In this document: in pieces, positions 39,849 through 48,638 of the stretch
How positions within the stretch are numbered: position 1 is the first letter of the stretch
Layout: every line of letters begins with the position of its first letter
NCBI RefSeq assembly: GCF_004216855.1
Contig: NZ_SGXT01000013.1
Span: 1-64,000 of the forward strand
Direction of reading: 5' to 3'
DNA from: Microcella alkaliphila
Lineage (GTDB): Bacteria; Actinomycetota; Actinomycetes; Actinomycetales; Microbacteriaceae
DNA: 64,000 nt
Program-made: the position numbers and the translations under genes
The notes under the pieces: generated by a model
The model's input: only the letters and a program-made list of their open reading frames with translations
The model's database searches: none
What the model was told of the DNA's origin: nothing

Positions 39849-42800
39849 GTGTGGCGTGCCGACCGATACGACGATCATGAGCTCGACGACGATGCTCCCG
39901 CGGCCGCGCCGTCGGTGGAACCGGGGGCGCTCACCATCGGCGACCCCACGGTGAAGCCGATGAACGTGGCGAGCGAGACCTGGCAGCGCTGGCGCGACGA
40001 GCTGGCCGCGCTGGGGGGCGAGAGCCCGCTGCTGCACTTCGATGACGAGCGCCGCGGCCGCATCGAACTCGGAACGAGCCACCCAGGGGGGCTCGCCCGC
40101 TTCATCGCCGGCAGCCCGACGCTGCTCAGCAACCTGGTGCGCGACGACGTCGCCTTGAAGGCTGCTCGCGTCGCCGCTGAACGCATCGCCGACAAAGGCC
40201 TCGAGCTGTCGAGCGTGCGCGGCATCGACGCCATCGCTCTCGGCATCGGCATGGTGACGTGGAGCCACGCCGGCGTCGACTACCGCGCCCCGCTGCTGCT
40301 GCGCCCGCTCGACCTGCGTCGCCGCGGCCGCGACATCGAGCTCACGCTGCTCGACCGCCTCGTGCTAAACCCGGCCCTTGCGCGAGTCCTCGCCCAGCAG
40401 TTCTCACTGCACCTCGACGAGGAGGCCTTCGTCGCGCTGGCCGACGACGGCGGCACGTTCAAGCCGAACCCGCCGCTCGACCGGCTGCGGGGCCTGACGG
40501 CGCACCTCGACGGTTTCACGATCACGCCGCGCCTCGTCGTGTCGACGTTCGCCGAGGTGGGCCCGGCGCTCGCCGCCGACGCGCGCGACCTCGCGCATCC
40601 GGTGCTCGATGCGATCGCCGGCAACACGAGTGCGCGCTGGGCGGTGCAGGAGAGCCAGACGACGGTCACCCCCGTGCCGGCCGACCAGCGCCCGCCCGAA
40701 ACCGACCTGCTGCTGCTCGACGCCGACGCCGAGCAGGAGGACGTCATCGCGAACGTCGCCGCTGGCAACTCGATCGTCGTCAAGACCCTGCCGGGTACGG
40801 GCGCCACGCAAACTATCGTCAACGCGCTCGGCACCTTGATCGCGCAGAACAAGCGCGTGCTCGTCGTGAGCTCGCGACGCGCGGCGCTCAGCTCGATCCA
40901 GCGCCGCTTCACCGACATCGGGCTGAGCGGCGTCACGGTCATGCCCCGCACGCTGCGGCGCGACCTGGTTCGCGCGATCAGCCGCAACGAGAAGGCGCAG
41001 AAGCCGCGCGTCGCCGACATCAATGAGGCGCTCGTGCGCCTGCGCGGCGTGCTGCTCGACTACCGTGAGGCCCTCGGTCGCCCCGACCCGAAGCTCGGCA
41101 TCAGCGTCTACGACTGCGTCACCGAACTCAGCCGCCTCGCGCTGTTGCCGGCGCCCCCGACGACCCGCGCCCGCCTCGAGCGCTCCGCCGTCGAGACCCT
41201 CGCCCACAACCGGGCGCACGCGGCCGACGTCATCGTGCAGGCCGCGAAACTCGGCCAGTTCACCTACGGCCCGGGCGACTCGCCCTGGTACGGCGCCAGC
41301 TTCTCGACCGGTGAGGAGGCGACCCGCGCCCAGGAGCGCGCCCGCCGACTGCACACCGACCTCGTGCCGCGCCTGCTCGACCGTGCCGTCGCGCTCGTCG
41401 CAACGACACCCATGCGGCAGTTTGAGACGCTCGCCGAGCTCGGCACCTACCTGCGCCTGCTGACCGACCTGCGCGACACACTCGACAAGTTCCAGCCGGC
41501 CGTGTTCGACCGCTCGCTGAGTGAGCTCATCGCCGCCACCGCGCCGCGGCGCGAGGGCTCGACGATGCCGGCCACGACGCGCCGCCGCCTGAAGGCGCTC
41601 GCGAAAGAGTACGTGCGGCCCGGCGTTCACGTGAGTGACCTGCACGACGCGCTCACGCGCATCCAGCAGCAGCGCATCCTGTGGCAGCGCTTCGCGCCCG
41701 TCGGCATCACGCCGACCGTGCCCGTCGGCATCGCCGATGTGGCGGTCGCGTTCCAGCAGGTCGAGCAAGACCTCGAAGCCCTGGATGTTCCGCTCGGCCA
41801 CACGACGCGAGAAACGCAGCTGCTGAACCGCCGCATCGACGACCTGGTCACGACCCTCGCGGGTCTCGCCGCGGAGAGCGACGTGCTCGCGAACCTGCAG
41901 GAGCGCACCGAGCTGATGCGCGAGATGCAGCCGTGGGGTCTCACCGCCCTGCTCGATGACCTCGCCCAGCGTCACGTGCCGCACGAGCAGGTCGCGGCTG
42001 AGCTGGAGCTCGCGTGGTGGCGTAGCGCCCTCGACAGTCTGCTGCAGGCCGACCGGGCGCTGCTCGGCGCCGACACGGCCGTCCTCGACCGGCTCGAGTC
42101 CGACTTCCGGCTCGTCGACGAAGCGCACGCCGCCGGCAGCGCCGCGATGATGGCGTGGCAGCTGTCGGAGGCCTGGTCGATCGGCATCACCGACTGGCCC
42201 GACGAGGCCGCCGCGCTGCGCGGCTCGCTGAAGAGCGGCGCGATCACCCCCGCCGAGCTGCAGAAGCACGCCCCGCACTTGAGCCGTCCGCTCGCGCCCG
42301 TCTGGCTGAGCTCGCCGTACGACGTGCACGAGATCAGCGACGACATCCCGTTCGACGCCGTGTTCGTGCTTGACGCCGGAGCGGTCACGATCGCCGAGGT
42401 CGCCCCCGCGATCCGCCGCGGCCGCCAGGTCGTCGCCATCGGCGACCCGGTCACGCAGACGCCGGCCGCGTTCTCGATCGCCGTCACCGACCGCCCGGCT
42501 GCCGCCGACACCAGCGACGTGGATGCTCGTCACTCCTCGAGCGCGCTCGTGCAGCTCTCCGAGCTGCTTCCGACGCTCAGCCTGACCCGCTCGTACCGCG
42601 CGGGCGGCGAAGACCTGGCCGAGCTCGTAAACCGTCGCTTCTACGCTGGCCGTATCGACTCGCTGCCGTGGGCGGGGTCGTTCCTCGGCCACCCGTCGAT
42701 CGCGGTCGACTACCTCGACGACGGCAACGGTATGCCCGACGACGACACCGGCACGATCGAGAGCGTCGACGCCGAAGTCGACCAGGTCGTCACCCGCGTG

Positions 42801-43772
42801 CTCGAGCACGCGACCGCGCGGCCGAAAGAGTCGCTCATGGTGATCACCGCGAGCGCGAAGCACGCCGCCCGCGTTCAGACCGCGGTGCTGCGGGCTATGC
42901 AGTCGCGCCCCGACCTGCACGACTTCTTCCTCGGTGACCGCGCCGAACCGTTCGTGGTGCTGACCATCGAGCAGGCGGTCGCTCAGTCGCGCGATCGGGT
43001 CATCTTCTCGATCGGGTTCGGGCGCACCCCGCACGGCCGCGTGCTGAGCGAGTTCGGAGCCCTCGGACGCCCGGGTGGGGACCGGCTGCTTGCTGTCGCG
43101 ATGACCCGCGCGCGTCGATTTGTGCGCATCGTGTCGTGCATCCGCGCCGACGACCTCGACGACGACCGCATGGGCCCCGGCGCCCGCGCGCTCGCCGAGC
43201 TGCTCGCCGACACGGAGGCGCGCCGCACCGCCGTCGACGTGCCCGACGACAGCGACCCCATGCTCATCGACCTGGCCCGCCGGCTGGAGGCGCGGGGCCT
43301 GCGCACGGCGCTCGGCCACCGCGGCAAGCTGCGGCTTGTGGCGAGTCGCGGCGGCTACTGCATCGCGATCGACACCGACGCGTCGCTGGGCACGATGAGC
43401 CTGCGGGAGTCGCTGCGGCTGCGGCCCGACCTGCTGCGCCGTCTCGGCTGGCACTACGCCCGCGTGCACGTGTTCGAACTGTTCTCGAACCCGGATGCGG
43501 TCGCCGAGCGCATCGTCCAGATGGCGCGCCCGGTTGCAGTGGAGCCTCCGCCCGCGCCCCCGGCGCCGCCGCAGCCGACGACGACCGCCGCTGCTCGTGC
43601 CGCGGCATCGGCCGCGGAGACCCAGCCGGTCGACCGCGATACGAAGACGGGGCCGGTTGACGTGCAGTCGCCCGCGCCCGCATCGACCGCGCCCGCTCCC
43701 GCGCCGCCCGCGCCGCCGTCGGCCGAGCGGCGGGCACAGGCAGCGCAGAGCGAGACACAGCCGCTGTTCTGA
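39849..43772 (+). CDS. SF1-helicase-like protein with degenerate ATPase motifs and a C-terminal REase-like region
   Basis: 1307 residues from GTG 39849, preceded by TAAGGT and no ribosome-binding site. The layout matches large DUF4011-type helicases: N-terminal domain, split RecA-like helicase core, and a C-terminal restriction-endonuclease-like (MTES_1575-type) region near GWHYARVHVFELFSNP. However, the Walker A loop reads TLPGTGATQT, with Ala where Lys is required (codon 40803-40805). Motif II reads VLDAGA instead of a DEAS-type box (42372-42377), so the catalytic Glu is lost. Later motifs (RRGRQVVAIGDP, LLAVAMTRARRFV) are kept. The nuclease-like part also lacks the usual acidic residues. 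The last 75 residues are Pro/Ala-rich. The gene is intact, so a non-catalytic role is likely. Confidence 0.8.
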   Translation: MWRADRYDDHELDDDAPAAAPSVEPGALTIGDPTVKPMNVASETWQRWRDELAALGGESPLLHFDDERRGRIELGTSHPGGLARFIAGSPTLLSNLVRDDVALKAARVAAERIADKGLELSSVRGIDAIALGIGMVTWSHAGVDYRAPLLLRPLDLRRRGRDIELTLLDRLVLNPALARVLAQQFSLHLDEEAFVALADDGGTFKPNPPLDRLRGLTAHLDGFTITPRLVVSTFAEVGPALAADARDLAHPVLDAIAGNTSARWAVQESQTTVTPVPADQRPPETDLLLLDADAEQEDVIANVAAGNSIVVKTLPGTGATQTIVNALGTLIAQNKRVLVVSSRRAALSSIQRRFTDIGLSGVTVMPRTLRRDLVRAISRNEKAQKPRVADINEALVRLRGVLLDYREALGRPDPKLGISVYDCVTELSRLALLPAPPTTRARLERSAVETLAHNRAHAADVIVQAAKLGQFTYGPGDSPWYGASFSTGEEATRAQERARRLHTDLVPRLLDRAVALVATTPMRQFETLAELGTYLRLLTDLRDTLDKFQPAVFDRSLSELIAATAPRREGSTMPATTRRRLKALAKEYVRPGVHVSDLHDALTRIQQQRILWQRFAPVGITPTVPVGIADVAVAFQQVEQDLEALDVPLGHTTRETQLLNRRIDDLVTTLAGLAAESDVLANLQERTELMREMQPWGLTALLDDLAQRHVPHEQVAAELELAWWRSALDSLLQADRALLGADTAVLDRLESDFRLVDEAHAAGSAAMMAWQLSEAWSIGITDWPDEAAALRGSLKSGAITPAELQKHAPHLSRPLAPVWLSSPYDVHEISDDIPFDAVFVLDAGAVTIAEVAPAIRRGRQVVAIGDPVTQTPAAFSIAVTDRPAAADTSDVDARHSSSALVQLSELLPTLSLTRSYRAGGEDLAELVNRRFYAGRIDSLPWAGSFLGHPSIAVDYLDDGNGMPDDDTGTIESVDAEVDQVVTRVLEHATARPKESLMVITASAKHAARVQTAVLRAMQSRPDLHDFFLGDRAEPFVVLTIEQAVAQSRDRVIFSIGFGRTPHGRVLSEFGALGRPGGDRLLAVAMTRARRFVRIVSCIRADDLDDDRMGPGARALAELLADTEARRTAVDVPDDSDPMLIDLARRLEARGLRTALGHRGKLRLVASRGGYCIAIDTDASLGTMSLRESLRLRPDLLRRLGWHYARVHVFELFSNPDAVAERIVQMARPVAVEPPPAPPAPPQPTTTAAARAAASAAETQPVDRDTKTGPVDVQSPAPASTAPAPAPPAPPSAERRAQAAQSETQPLF

Positions 43773-43792
43773 TCGCGCGTACCCTGGTGCGC

Positions 43793-43990
43793 GTGACCAC
43801 GAACGACTCCGCGGATGCTCGGGGCGACGCCCCGCGCCCCCGTCGCGCCCGTCGGCGGGTCACCACCGCGGCCCCGCCCGGGTCTGACCCAGCGCCGGCC
43901 CGCGCGCCCCTCACCGCCGAGCCGGAGCGCCATGGTTCGGGCGAGAACGACGACCGGCTGCGGGCCGACAAACCCCCGCACTACGCATGA
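43793..43990 (+). CDS. Small Pro/Arg-rich disordered protein
   Basis: 65 residues from GTG 43793, after a TACCCT box with leaderless spacing. The sequence is rich in Arg, Pro, Ala and Asp (for example RPRRARRRVTTAAPPGSDPA) and is expected to be unstructured. It has no known domain. The last codons overlap the start of the ACT-domain gene in ATGA, which supports translation. Confidence 0.6.
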   Translation: MTTNDSADARGDAPRPRRARRRVTTAAPPGSDPAPARAPLTAEPERHGSGENDDRLRADKPPHYA

Positions 43991-44433
43991 GCGAGGTCGA
44001 GCGCCCCGCGCGCGGGGTCAGCGACCTCGGCGAGCTGCTGGCCACGATGCGACCGGAGCTCGACCCCGACGCCTGGGTGTTCGCCACCGCTGCCGAGCCG
44101 CTCGCCGGCGCCGAGGTCACCGTCGTCGAAGCGGAGGGGGTGACGTCGGTGCTGCGCAAGCACGACCTGCCGACGGCCGGCGACGCTCCCGCACGTATGC
44201 GGGTGAGCCCGCCCTTCGCGCGCATCACCCTGCAAGTGCATTCCGACCTGGAGGCGGTGGGCCTCACGGCAGCGGTCGCGACGGCACTCGCGGCGGAGGG
44301 CATCCCGGCGAACGTGGTCGCGGGGTTCTTCCACGATCACATCTTCGTGCCCTGGCCACGAGCATCCGATGCTCTGGCGAGTGTGCGCGCGCTTCAGCGA
44401 GACGCGGCGCGCGCGGGGGATGCTCGGGGCTAG
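43987..44433 (+). CDS. ACT-domain protein (DUF2241-like)
   Basis: 148 residues. DLGELLATMRPELDPDAWVF, then FARITLQVHSDLEAVGLTAA, then ANVVAGFFHDHIFVPW, matches the small ACT-type family seen in many bacteria, probably binding an amino acid. It is coupled to the disordered protein gene upstream. Its TAG stop shares the CTAG palindrome with the stop of the convergent mscL gene. Confidence 0.75.
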   Translation: MSEVERPARGVSDLGELLATMRPELDPDAWVFATAAEPLAGAEVTVVEAEGVTSVLRKHDLPTAGDAPARMRVSPPFARITLQVHSDLEAVGLTAAVATALAAEGIPANVVAGFFHDHIFVPWPRASDALASVRALQRDAARAGDARG

Positions 44434-44864
44434 CTCCCTGAGGACTGTCCCCGCTGGGCAGCGAGCAGGTCGCGGATCTCGGCGAGCAGCTCGGTCTCGG
44501 TGGGCGGCGCGTCTTCCGACACGGCGGGCTCACCCGCCTTGCGGCGCTCTTCCGCACGGCGCTTCAGCGTGTTGATCGGCAACACGAGTGCGAAATACAC
44601 GACGGCAGCCACGATGAGGAAGTTCAGGATGGCCGCCAGTACGGCACCGAACACCAACTGTGCCTCGCCGCCCGTCGTGGTGGGGATCGCAATGACGAAC
44701 GCGGTCGACAACGACTCTGCGTTGAACAGAGCGCCGATCGCCGGGTTGATCACGGCGTCAACGGTGGCTGTGACAACGGCGGTGAACGCCGCGCCGATGA
44801 CAACCGCGACGGCGAGCTCGACGACGTTGCCGCGCAGGACGAACTCTTTGAAGCCCTTGAGCAT
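44430..44864 (-). CDS. mscL: Large-conductance mechanosensitive channel
   Basis: 144 residues from ATG 44864 with GGAG six bases upstream. The N-terminal GFKEFVLRGNVVELAVAVVI and the following AAFTAVVTATVDAVINPAIG are the pore helix and TM1 of MscL. The second helix is LAAILNFLIVAAVVYFALVL. The C-terminal part is a charged helix (ETELLAEIRDLLAAQ). The pentameric channel releases solutes under hypo-osmotic shock. Probably monocistronic. Confidence 0.93.
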   Translation of the reverse strand: MLKGFKEFVLRGNVVELAVAVVIGAAFTAVVTATVDAVINPAIGALFNAESLSTAFVIAIPTTTGGEAQLVFGAVLAAILNFLIVAAVVYFALVLPINTLKRRAEERRKAGEPAVSEDAPPTETELLAEIRDLLAAQRGQSSGS

Positions 44865-44904
44865 GGTGGCTCCTTTGGGGAAGGGGAGGCGGACGCTCCT
44901 GACC

Positions 44905-45207
44905 CTAGCTGGCGGCAGCCGCCGGCGCGGAGGTTTTCGACCCCGAGTCGGACGAGCTCGCCCCACTCGACGATGAGCTACCCGACGAGCCTGAGTCCGA
45001 TGAACCGGACCCCGAGCCTTCACTCGCGCCCGCGCGGCTATCGGTGCGGTAGAAGCCCGACCCGTTGAAGGTCACGCCGGTCACCGAGAAAATCTTGCGC
45101 AGGCGACCCTGGCAGGCGGGGCACTCGGTGAGCGCGTCGTCGGTGAAGGCCTGCTGGACGTCGAACGCGTTCGCGCAGGCGGTGCAACGGTAGGAATAGG
45201 TGGGCAT
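44905..45207 (-). CDS. FmdB-type zinc-ribbon protein
   Basis: 100 residues from ATG 45207 with GGAGG upstream. The N-terminus MPTYSYRCTACANAFDVQQA and CPACQG give two C-x2-C pairs of the FmdB/CxxC zinc ribbon, followed by FNGSGFYRTDSR. The C-terminal 40 residues are almost all Ser and Gly, unusual in length of low complexity. FmdB was named as a regulator in methylotrophs, but most members have no proven role. Confidence 0.85.
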   Translation of the reverse strand: MPTYSYRCTACANAFDVQQAFTDDALTECPACQGRLRKIFSVTGVTFNGSGFYRTDSRAGASEGSGSGSSDSGSSGSSSSSGASSSDSGSKTSAPAAAAS

Positions 45208-45242
45208 GGCGGTGGGTCCTCCGCCGTCAAGGATACGTGCGC

Positions 45243-45821
45243 TCAGAAGCGCCGAATGCCACCCGGGGTGACCACCCCGTCGACGGGCTGGTCGTGCGGT
45301 TCGTGGGGGAGCGCATCCACGATTTCGTCGTCGAAGAGCACGGCGAAGACGGGCGGGCGGTTGTCCATCGAGCCGAGCGTCTTGTCGAAGTAGCCGCGCC
45401 CCCAGCCCATGCGCATGCCCCCCTCGTCGCACGCGGCGGCGGGAACGAGCATCAGCCCGACCTCGCCGACCATGATCGGCGGCACGATTCCGCCGATCGG
45501 CACCGGCATGCCGAGAACGTCTTCGCCCTCATCGTCGGAGTCGTACGCCGCCCAGTCGAGCAGCCCGTCGTCGCGTGACACGGGCAGCAGCACGTCGACA
45601 CCGTTCGTGCGCGCCCAGGCGAGAAACGGCCGGGTGTCGGGCTCGTCGGGAGTCGAGAGGTAGCAGGCGACGGTGCGTGCACCGAGTGCCTGCGTCAGCG
45701 CGATCAACTGCGTCGTGAGGGATGCTGTGCTCGCCTCGCGCTCGGGCGCCGGCCGAATGCGCCGCCGCTCTCGCAATTCGGCGCGCAGCGCACGCTTGGC
45801 GCTGACCGGGTCGCTCGACAT
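45243..45821 (-). CDS. 5-formyltetrahydrofolate cyclo-ligase
   Basis: 192 residues from ATG 45821, which follows a TACGAT box (45829-45834) by seven bases and lacks a ribosome-binding site. N-terminal SAKRALRAELRERRR, and the conserved nucleotide and folate site GGMRMGWGRGYFDKTL. The enzyme recycles 5-formyl-THF to 5,10-methenyl-THF with ATP. It diverges from galU across 56 bases, which is a common actinobacterial arrangement. Confidence 0.9.
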   Translation of the reverse strand: MSSDPVSAKRALRAELRERRRIRPAPEREASTASLTTQLIALTQALGARTVACYLSTPDEPDTRPFLAWARTNGVDVLLPVSRDDGLLDWAAYDSDDEGEDVLGMPVPIGGIVPPIMVGEVGLMLVPAAACDEGGMRMGWGRGYFDKTLGSMDNRPPVFAVLFDDEIVDALPHEPHDQPVDGVVTPGGIRRF

Positions 45822-45877
45822 ACACAGCATCGTAGGCGCGTCCGCGCTCTGCCGGGGTGTCCCGATACGCTGAGGTC

Positions 45878-46771
45878 ATGTCGCGACCGATCACGAAAGC
45901 CGTCATCCCCGCTGCAGGACTCGGAACCCGGTTCTTGCCGGCGACGAAGGCGATGCCGAAAGAGATGCTGCCCGTCGTCGACAAGCCCGCGATCCAGTAC
46001 GTGGTGGAGGAGGCCGTCACTGCCGGCCTCACCGACGTGCTCATGATCACGGGCCGCAACAAGTACGCGCTTGAGAACCATTTCGATCGTGTCACCGAGC
46101 TCGAGGCGACGCTCAAGCGCAAGGGCGACGACGTGAAGCTCGAGAAAATCATGGAGTCGACGAACCTGGCCGACATGCATTACGTGCGTCAAGGCGACCC
46201 GAAGGGTCTCGGCCACGCTGTGTTCCGGGCCCGGCAGCATGTCGGGAATGAACCCTTCGCGGTGCTGCTCGGCGACGACATCATCGACGAGCGCGACCCG
46301 TTGTTGCCGCGCATGATCGACGTCGCCACGAAGCGCAACGCGTCGGTTGTCGCGCTGTTGGAGGTCGACCCCGCCCAGGCGCACCTGTACGGTGTCGCGA
46401 CGGTGGAGGCGACCGACACCGACGACGTCGTCAAGATCACCGACCTGGTCGAGAAGCCGGCGCCCGGCACCGCCCCGTCGAACCTCGCGATCATCGGACG
46501 CTACGTGCTGAAGCCCGAGATCTTCGGCGTGCTGGAGCGCACCGAACCGGGCGAGGGTGGCGAGATTCAGCTCACCGACGCCATGCTCGAGCTCGCGCAC
46601 GATGAGGCGAGCGGCGGTGTCTACGGGGTCGTGTTCCGCGGCCGCCGCTACGACACGGGCGACCGCCTCGACTACATCAAGGCCATCGTGCAGCTCGCCT
46701 CCGAGCGCGACGACCTCGGCCCCGACCTGCGTCGCTGGCTGACGGGCTTCGTCGCCGAGTTCGAGGACTAA
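45878..46771 (+). CDS. galU: UTP-glucose-1-phosphate uridylyltransferase
   Basis: 297 residues. The start at ATG 45878 is preferred because TACGCT lies six bases upstream (leaderless). Nucleotidyltransferase motif AVIPAAGLGTRFLPATKAMP, then KEMLPVVDKPAIQYVVEEAV, and FAVLLGDDIIDE with the metal-binding Asp. The enzyme makes UDP-glucose for cell-wall and glycolipid synthesis. Followed by a RimJ-like gene and a membrane protein gene, as in other actinobacteria, but with no moeA-like gene between. Confidence 0.94.
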   Translation: MSRPITKAVIPAAGLGTRFLPATKAMPKEMLPVVDKPAIQYVVEEAVTAGLTDVLMITGRNKYALENHFDRVTELEATLKRKGDDVKLEKIMESTNLADMHYVRQGDPKGLGHAVFRARQHVGNEPFAVLLGDDIIDERDPLLPRMIDVATKRNASVVALLEVDPAQAHLYGVATVEATDTDDVVKITDLVEKPAPGTAPSNLAIIGRYVLKPEIFGVLERTEPGEGGEIQLTDAMLELAHDEASGGVYGVVFRGRRYDTGDRLDYIKAIVQLASERDDLGPDLRRWLTGFVAEFED

Positions 46772-46780
46772 CAGGCCTTT

Positions 46781-47431
46781 ATGGCCGCCATTCCCACGCT
46801 GCGCGACGGCGCGACGCTGTTGCGTCCGATTCGGGCTCGGGATGCGCGCATCCTGGAACGCGAACTGGTCGGCAACCGTGCGTGGTTGCGTCCGTGGGAG
46901 GCGACCAGCCCCAATCAGAACCTCGCCTGGGATACGAAGGGCAGCATCCGTGGCCTGTTGCAGCAGGCGCGCGCCGGCAGCGGTTTGCCGTTCGTCATCG
47001 AGTGTGACGGCGAGTTCGCCGGCCAGCTGAACATCTCGCAGATGACGTACGGCTCGCTCGCGTCGGCGACGCTCGGCTACTGGGTTGCCGAGCGGTTCGC
47101 GGGGCGCGGGCTGACCCCGACCGCGGTGGCGCTCGCGACCGACCATCTGTTTTTCTCGGTGGGCCTGCACCGCATGGAGATCTGCATCCGACCCGAGAAC
47201 GCGCCGTCGCTTCGCGTGGTCGAAAAGCTCGGGTTTCGCTACGAAGGGCTGCGGCGCCGGTTCATCCACATCGACGGCGACTGGCGCGACCACTTCTGCT
47301 TTGCGCTGACCGTCGAGGAGGTTCCGGTGGGAGTGCTGCAGCGCTGGAAGCAGGGCCGCGTGCCCGAGCACGTCGCCGACGTGCCCGAGGTCGACCGCAT
47401 CGCGGCGCGCCGAGGCTTGCGCCTGCCGTAG
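46781..47431 (+). CDS. GNAT acetyltransferase, RimJ-like
   Basis: 216 residues. LRPIRARDARILERELVGNR at the start, GYWVAERFAGRGLTPTAVAL as the acetyl-CoA loop, MEICIRPENAPSLRVVEKLG and FRYEGLRRRFIHIDGDWRDH. This is the RimJ/RimL class that acetylates N-termini of ribosomal proteins. The exact substrate is unknown. It starts nine bases after galU, with no good ribosome-binding site. Confidence 0.86.
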   Translation: MAAIPTLRDGATLLRPIRARDARILERELVGNRAWLRPWEATSPNQNLAWDTKGSIRGLLQQARAGSGLPFVIECDGEFAGQLNISQMTYGSLASATLGYWVAERFAGRGLTPTAVALATDHLFFSVGLHRMEICIRPENAPSLRVVEKLGFRYEGLRRRFIHIDGDWRDHFCFALTVEEVPVGVLQRWKQGRVPEHVADVPEVDRIAARRGLRLP

Positions 47432-47449
47432 CGGCCCTACCCTCGTGCC

Positions 47450-48409
47450 ATGGCTGAGGGTTCGGGGGCCGGTACTGCCCTACTGATTGCGCTCGCAGCC
47501 GTGCTCTGGCTGTGGTACCTGATTCCGCTGTGGCGCCGGCGGCGCGAATATCTCGCGACCGAGCGCAACGCGATCCGCTTGCAGCAGACGCTGCGCATCA
47601 TGGCGCAGACGACCGAGTTGCCCGAGCCGGTTCGCGCCGAGTTGACGGCGCGCGAGGCGGCGGCGCAGCAGCGCTCTCTCGCCGCCCGCCAGCGCGAGGA
47701 GGCGGCGATCGCTCGCGCCCGTGAAGTCGCCGCGCAGCGCGCGTTGCGGGCCCGCTTGGCGGCGCAGGCCCCCGGCCTCGTCGCCGAAGTGGATGCTGCG
47801 CGCACCGGCCAGCGTCGGCTTCGCCGTTCGCGGGCGGTCACCACGCTCGTGACGTTCCTCACTCTTGTCGGCATCGTCGCGTCGGCGAGCCTGGGTGCGT
47901 GGGCGTGGACCGGTTTCGCGTCGGTCGTCGCCATCAGCGGCGTCGTGCTGCTCGTCGGGCTCGCCCGGGCGGGCCGCCGCCGCTCGGCCGTGCTCGCCGG
48001 CACCGGGTCGCGAGCGGGGGCCGGCAGTGACTTCGTCGACCTGGCGCCGGCCACGGAGGGCCGGCGCGCGCCGCGCCCGTGGACTCCCGTGCCGCTGCCG
48101 AAGCCGCTCTACTTCGACACCGCGGTTGACGCCGCCCCCCGACCCGAGCTGCGCCGCAGCGCGATCGACCACGCCGCGGTGCTCGCTGTCGCGGCGGCCG
48201 AGGCCGAGAAGGCGCAGCGGGACGCCGCCGCGCCGGCCGCTGGGCCTGTGCCGGCCGCGCCTGCCGCGACCCCGGCCGCGGCCGTGGCGTCGCCCGCGCC
48301 GGCCGCCGAGCAGCCGAGCCGCTTCGCGCGCATGGGCATGCTCGACGGTCTGCCAACGAACGCTCCCGACCTCGACGAGGTGCTCGAGCGGCGCCGCGCC
48401 GCCGGCTAA
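47450..48409 (+). CDS. Multi-pass membrane protein, possible GLPR homolog
   Basis: 319 residues, start at ATG after a TACCCT box (leaderless). First membrane helix LLIALAAVLWLWYLIPLW, then a basic cytoplasmic stretch (RRRREYLATERNAIRLQQTL) and a helical region, then two further helices VTTLVTFLTLVGIVASASLG and VVAISGVVLLVGL. The C-terminal third is Ala/Pro-rich and ends LDEVLERRRAAG. In Corynebacterium and Mycobacterium a membrane protein follows galU-moeA-rimJ; in C. glutamicum it is GLPR, receptor of the gephyrin-like divisome protein Glp. Position and topology agree, but no moeA/glp gene is here, so the identity is an inference. Confidence 0.7.
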   Translation: MAEGSGAGTALLIALAAVLWLWYLIPLWRRRREYLATERNAIRLQQTLRIMAQTTELPEPVRAELTAREAAAQQRSLAARQREEAAIARAREVAAQRALRARLAAQAPGLVAEVDAARTGQRRLRRSRAVTTLVTFLTLVGIVASASLGAWAWTGFASVVAISGVVLLVGLARAGRRRSAVLAGTGSRAGAGSDFVDLAPATEGRRAPRPWTPVPLPKPLYFDTAVDAAPRPELRRSAIDHAAVLAVAAAEAEKAQRDAAAPAAGPVPAAPAATPAAAVASPAPAAEQPSRFARMGMLDGLPTNAPDLDEVLERRRAAG

Positions 48410-48481
48410 CGGGCGGCGATCTCGGGGGCGCGACCGTGTGCATCCGGCCCGATTCTCGGTGATAAGGTTGACGTCGTTCTA

Positions 48482-48557
48482 GGGCCTGTGGCGCAGTTGG
48501 TAGCGCGTCTCGTTCGCAATGAGAAGGTCAGGGGTTCGATTCCCCTCAGGTCCACCA
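48482..48557 (+). tRNA. tRNA-Ala (anticodon CGC)
   Basis: 76 bases with encoded CCA. The acceptor stem GGGCCTG pairs with CAGGTCC (one G-T pair), the D-stem is GCGC/GCGC, and the anticodon loop TTCGCAA gives CGC, reading GCG (Ala). The T-arm AGGGG-TTCGATT-CCCCT is standard. TAAGGT at 48463-48468 may be its -10 box. Confidence 0.95.
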
Positions 48558-48638
48558 AATTCCGTCTGACGTGTCTGACTGTGCCGCCGCGGTCCGTCGT
48601 AGAGGTGCGAATTGGCTCGTCACTCGTGACTCACGGTC

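Noticed and set aside
40404-43469. A 1021-codon frame antisense to the helicase-like gene
   Set aside because: High-GC shadow frame: composition is Arg/Gly/Val-rich without domains, and the opposite strand has clear helicase motifs.
45704-47371. A 555-codon frame antisense to galU and the rimJ-like gene
   Set aside because: It covers two well-supported genes on the other strand and shows no recognisable domain.
48482-48557. tRNA-Ala as integration site of a genomic island
   Set aside because: No integrase follows and no duplicate of the tRNA 3' end was noticed in the window.
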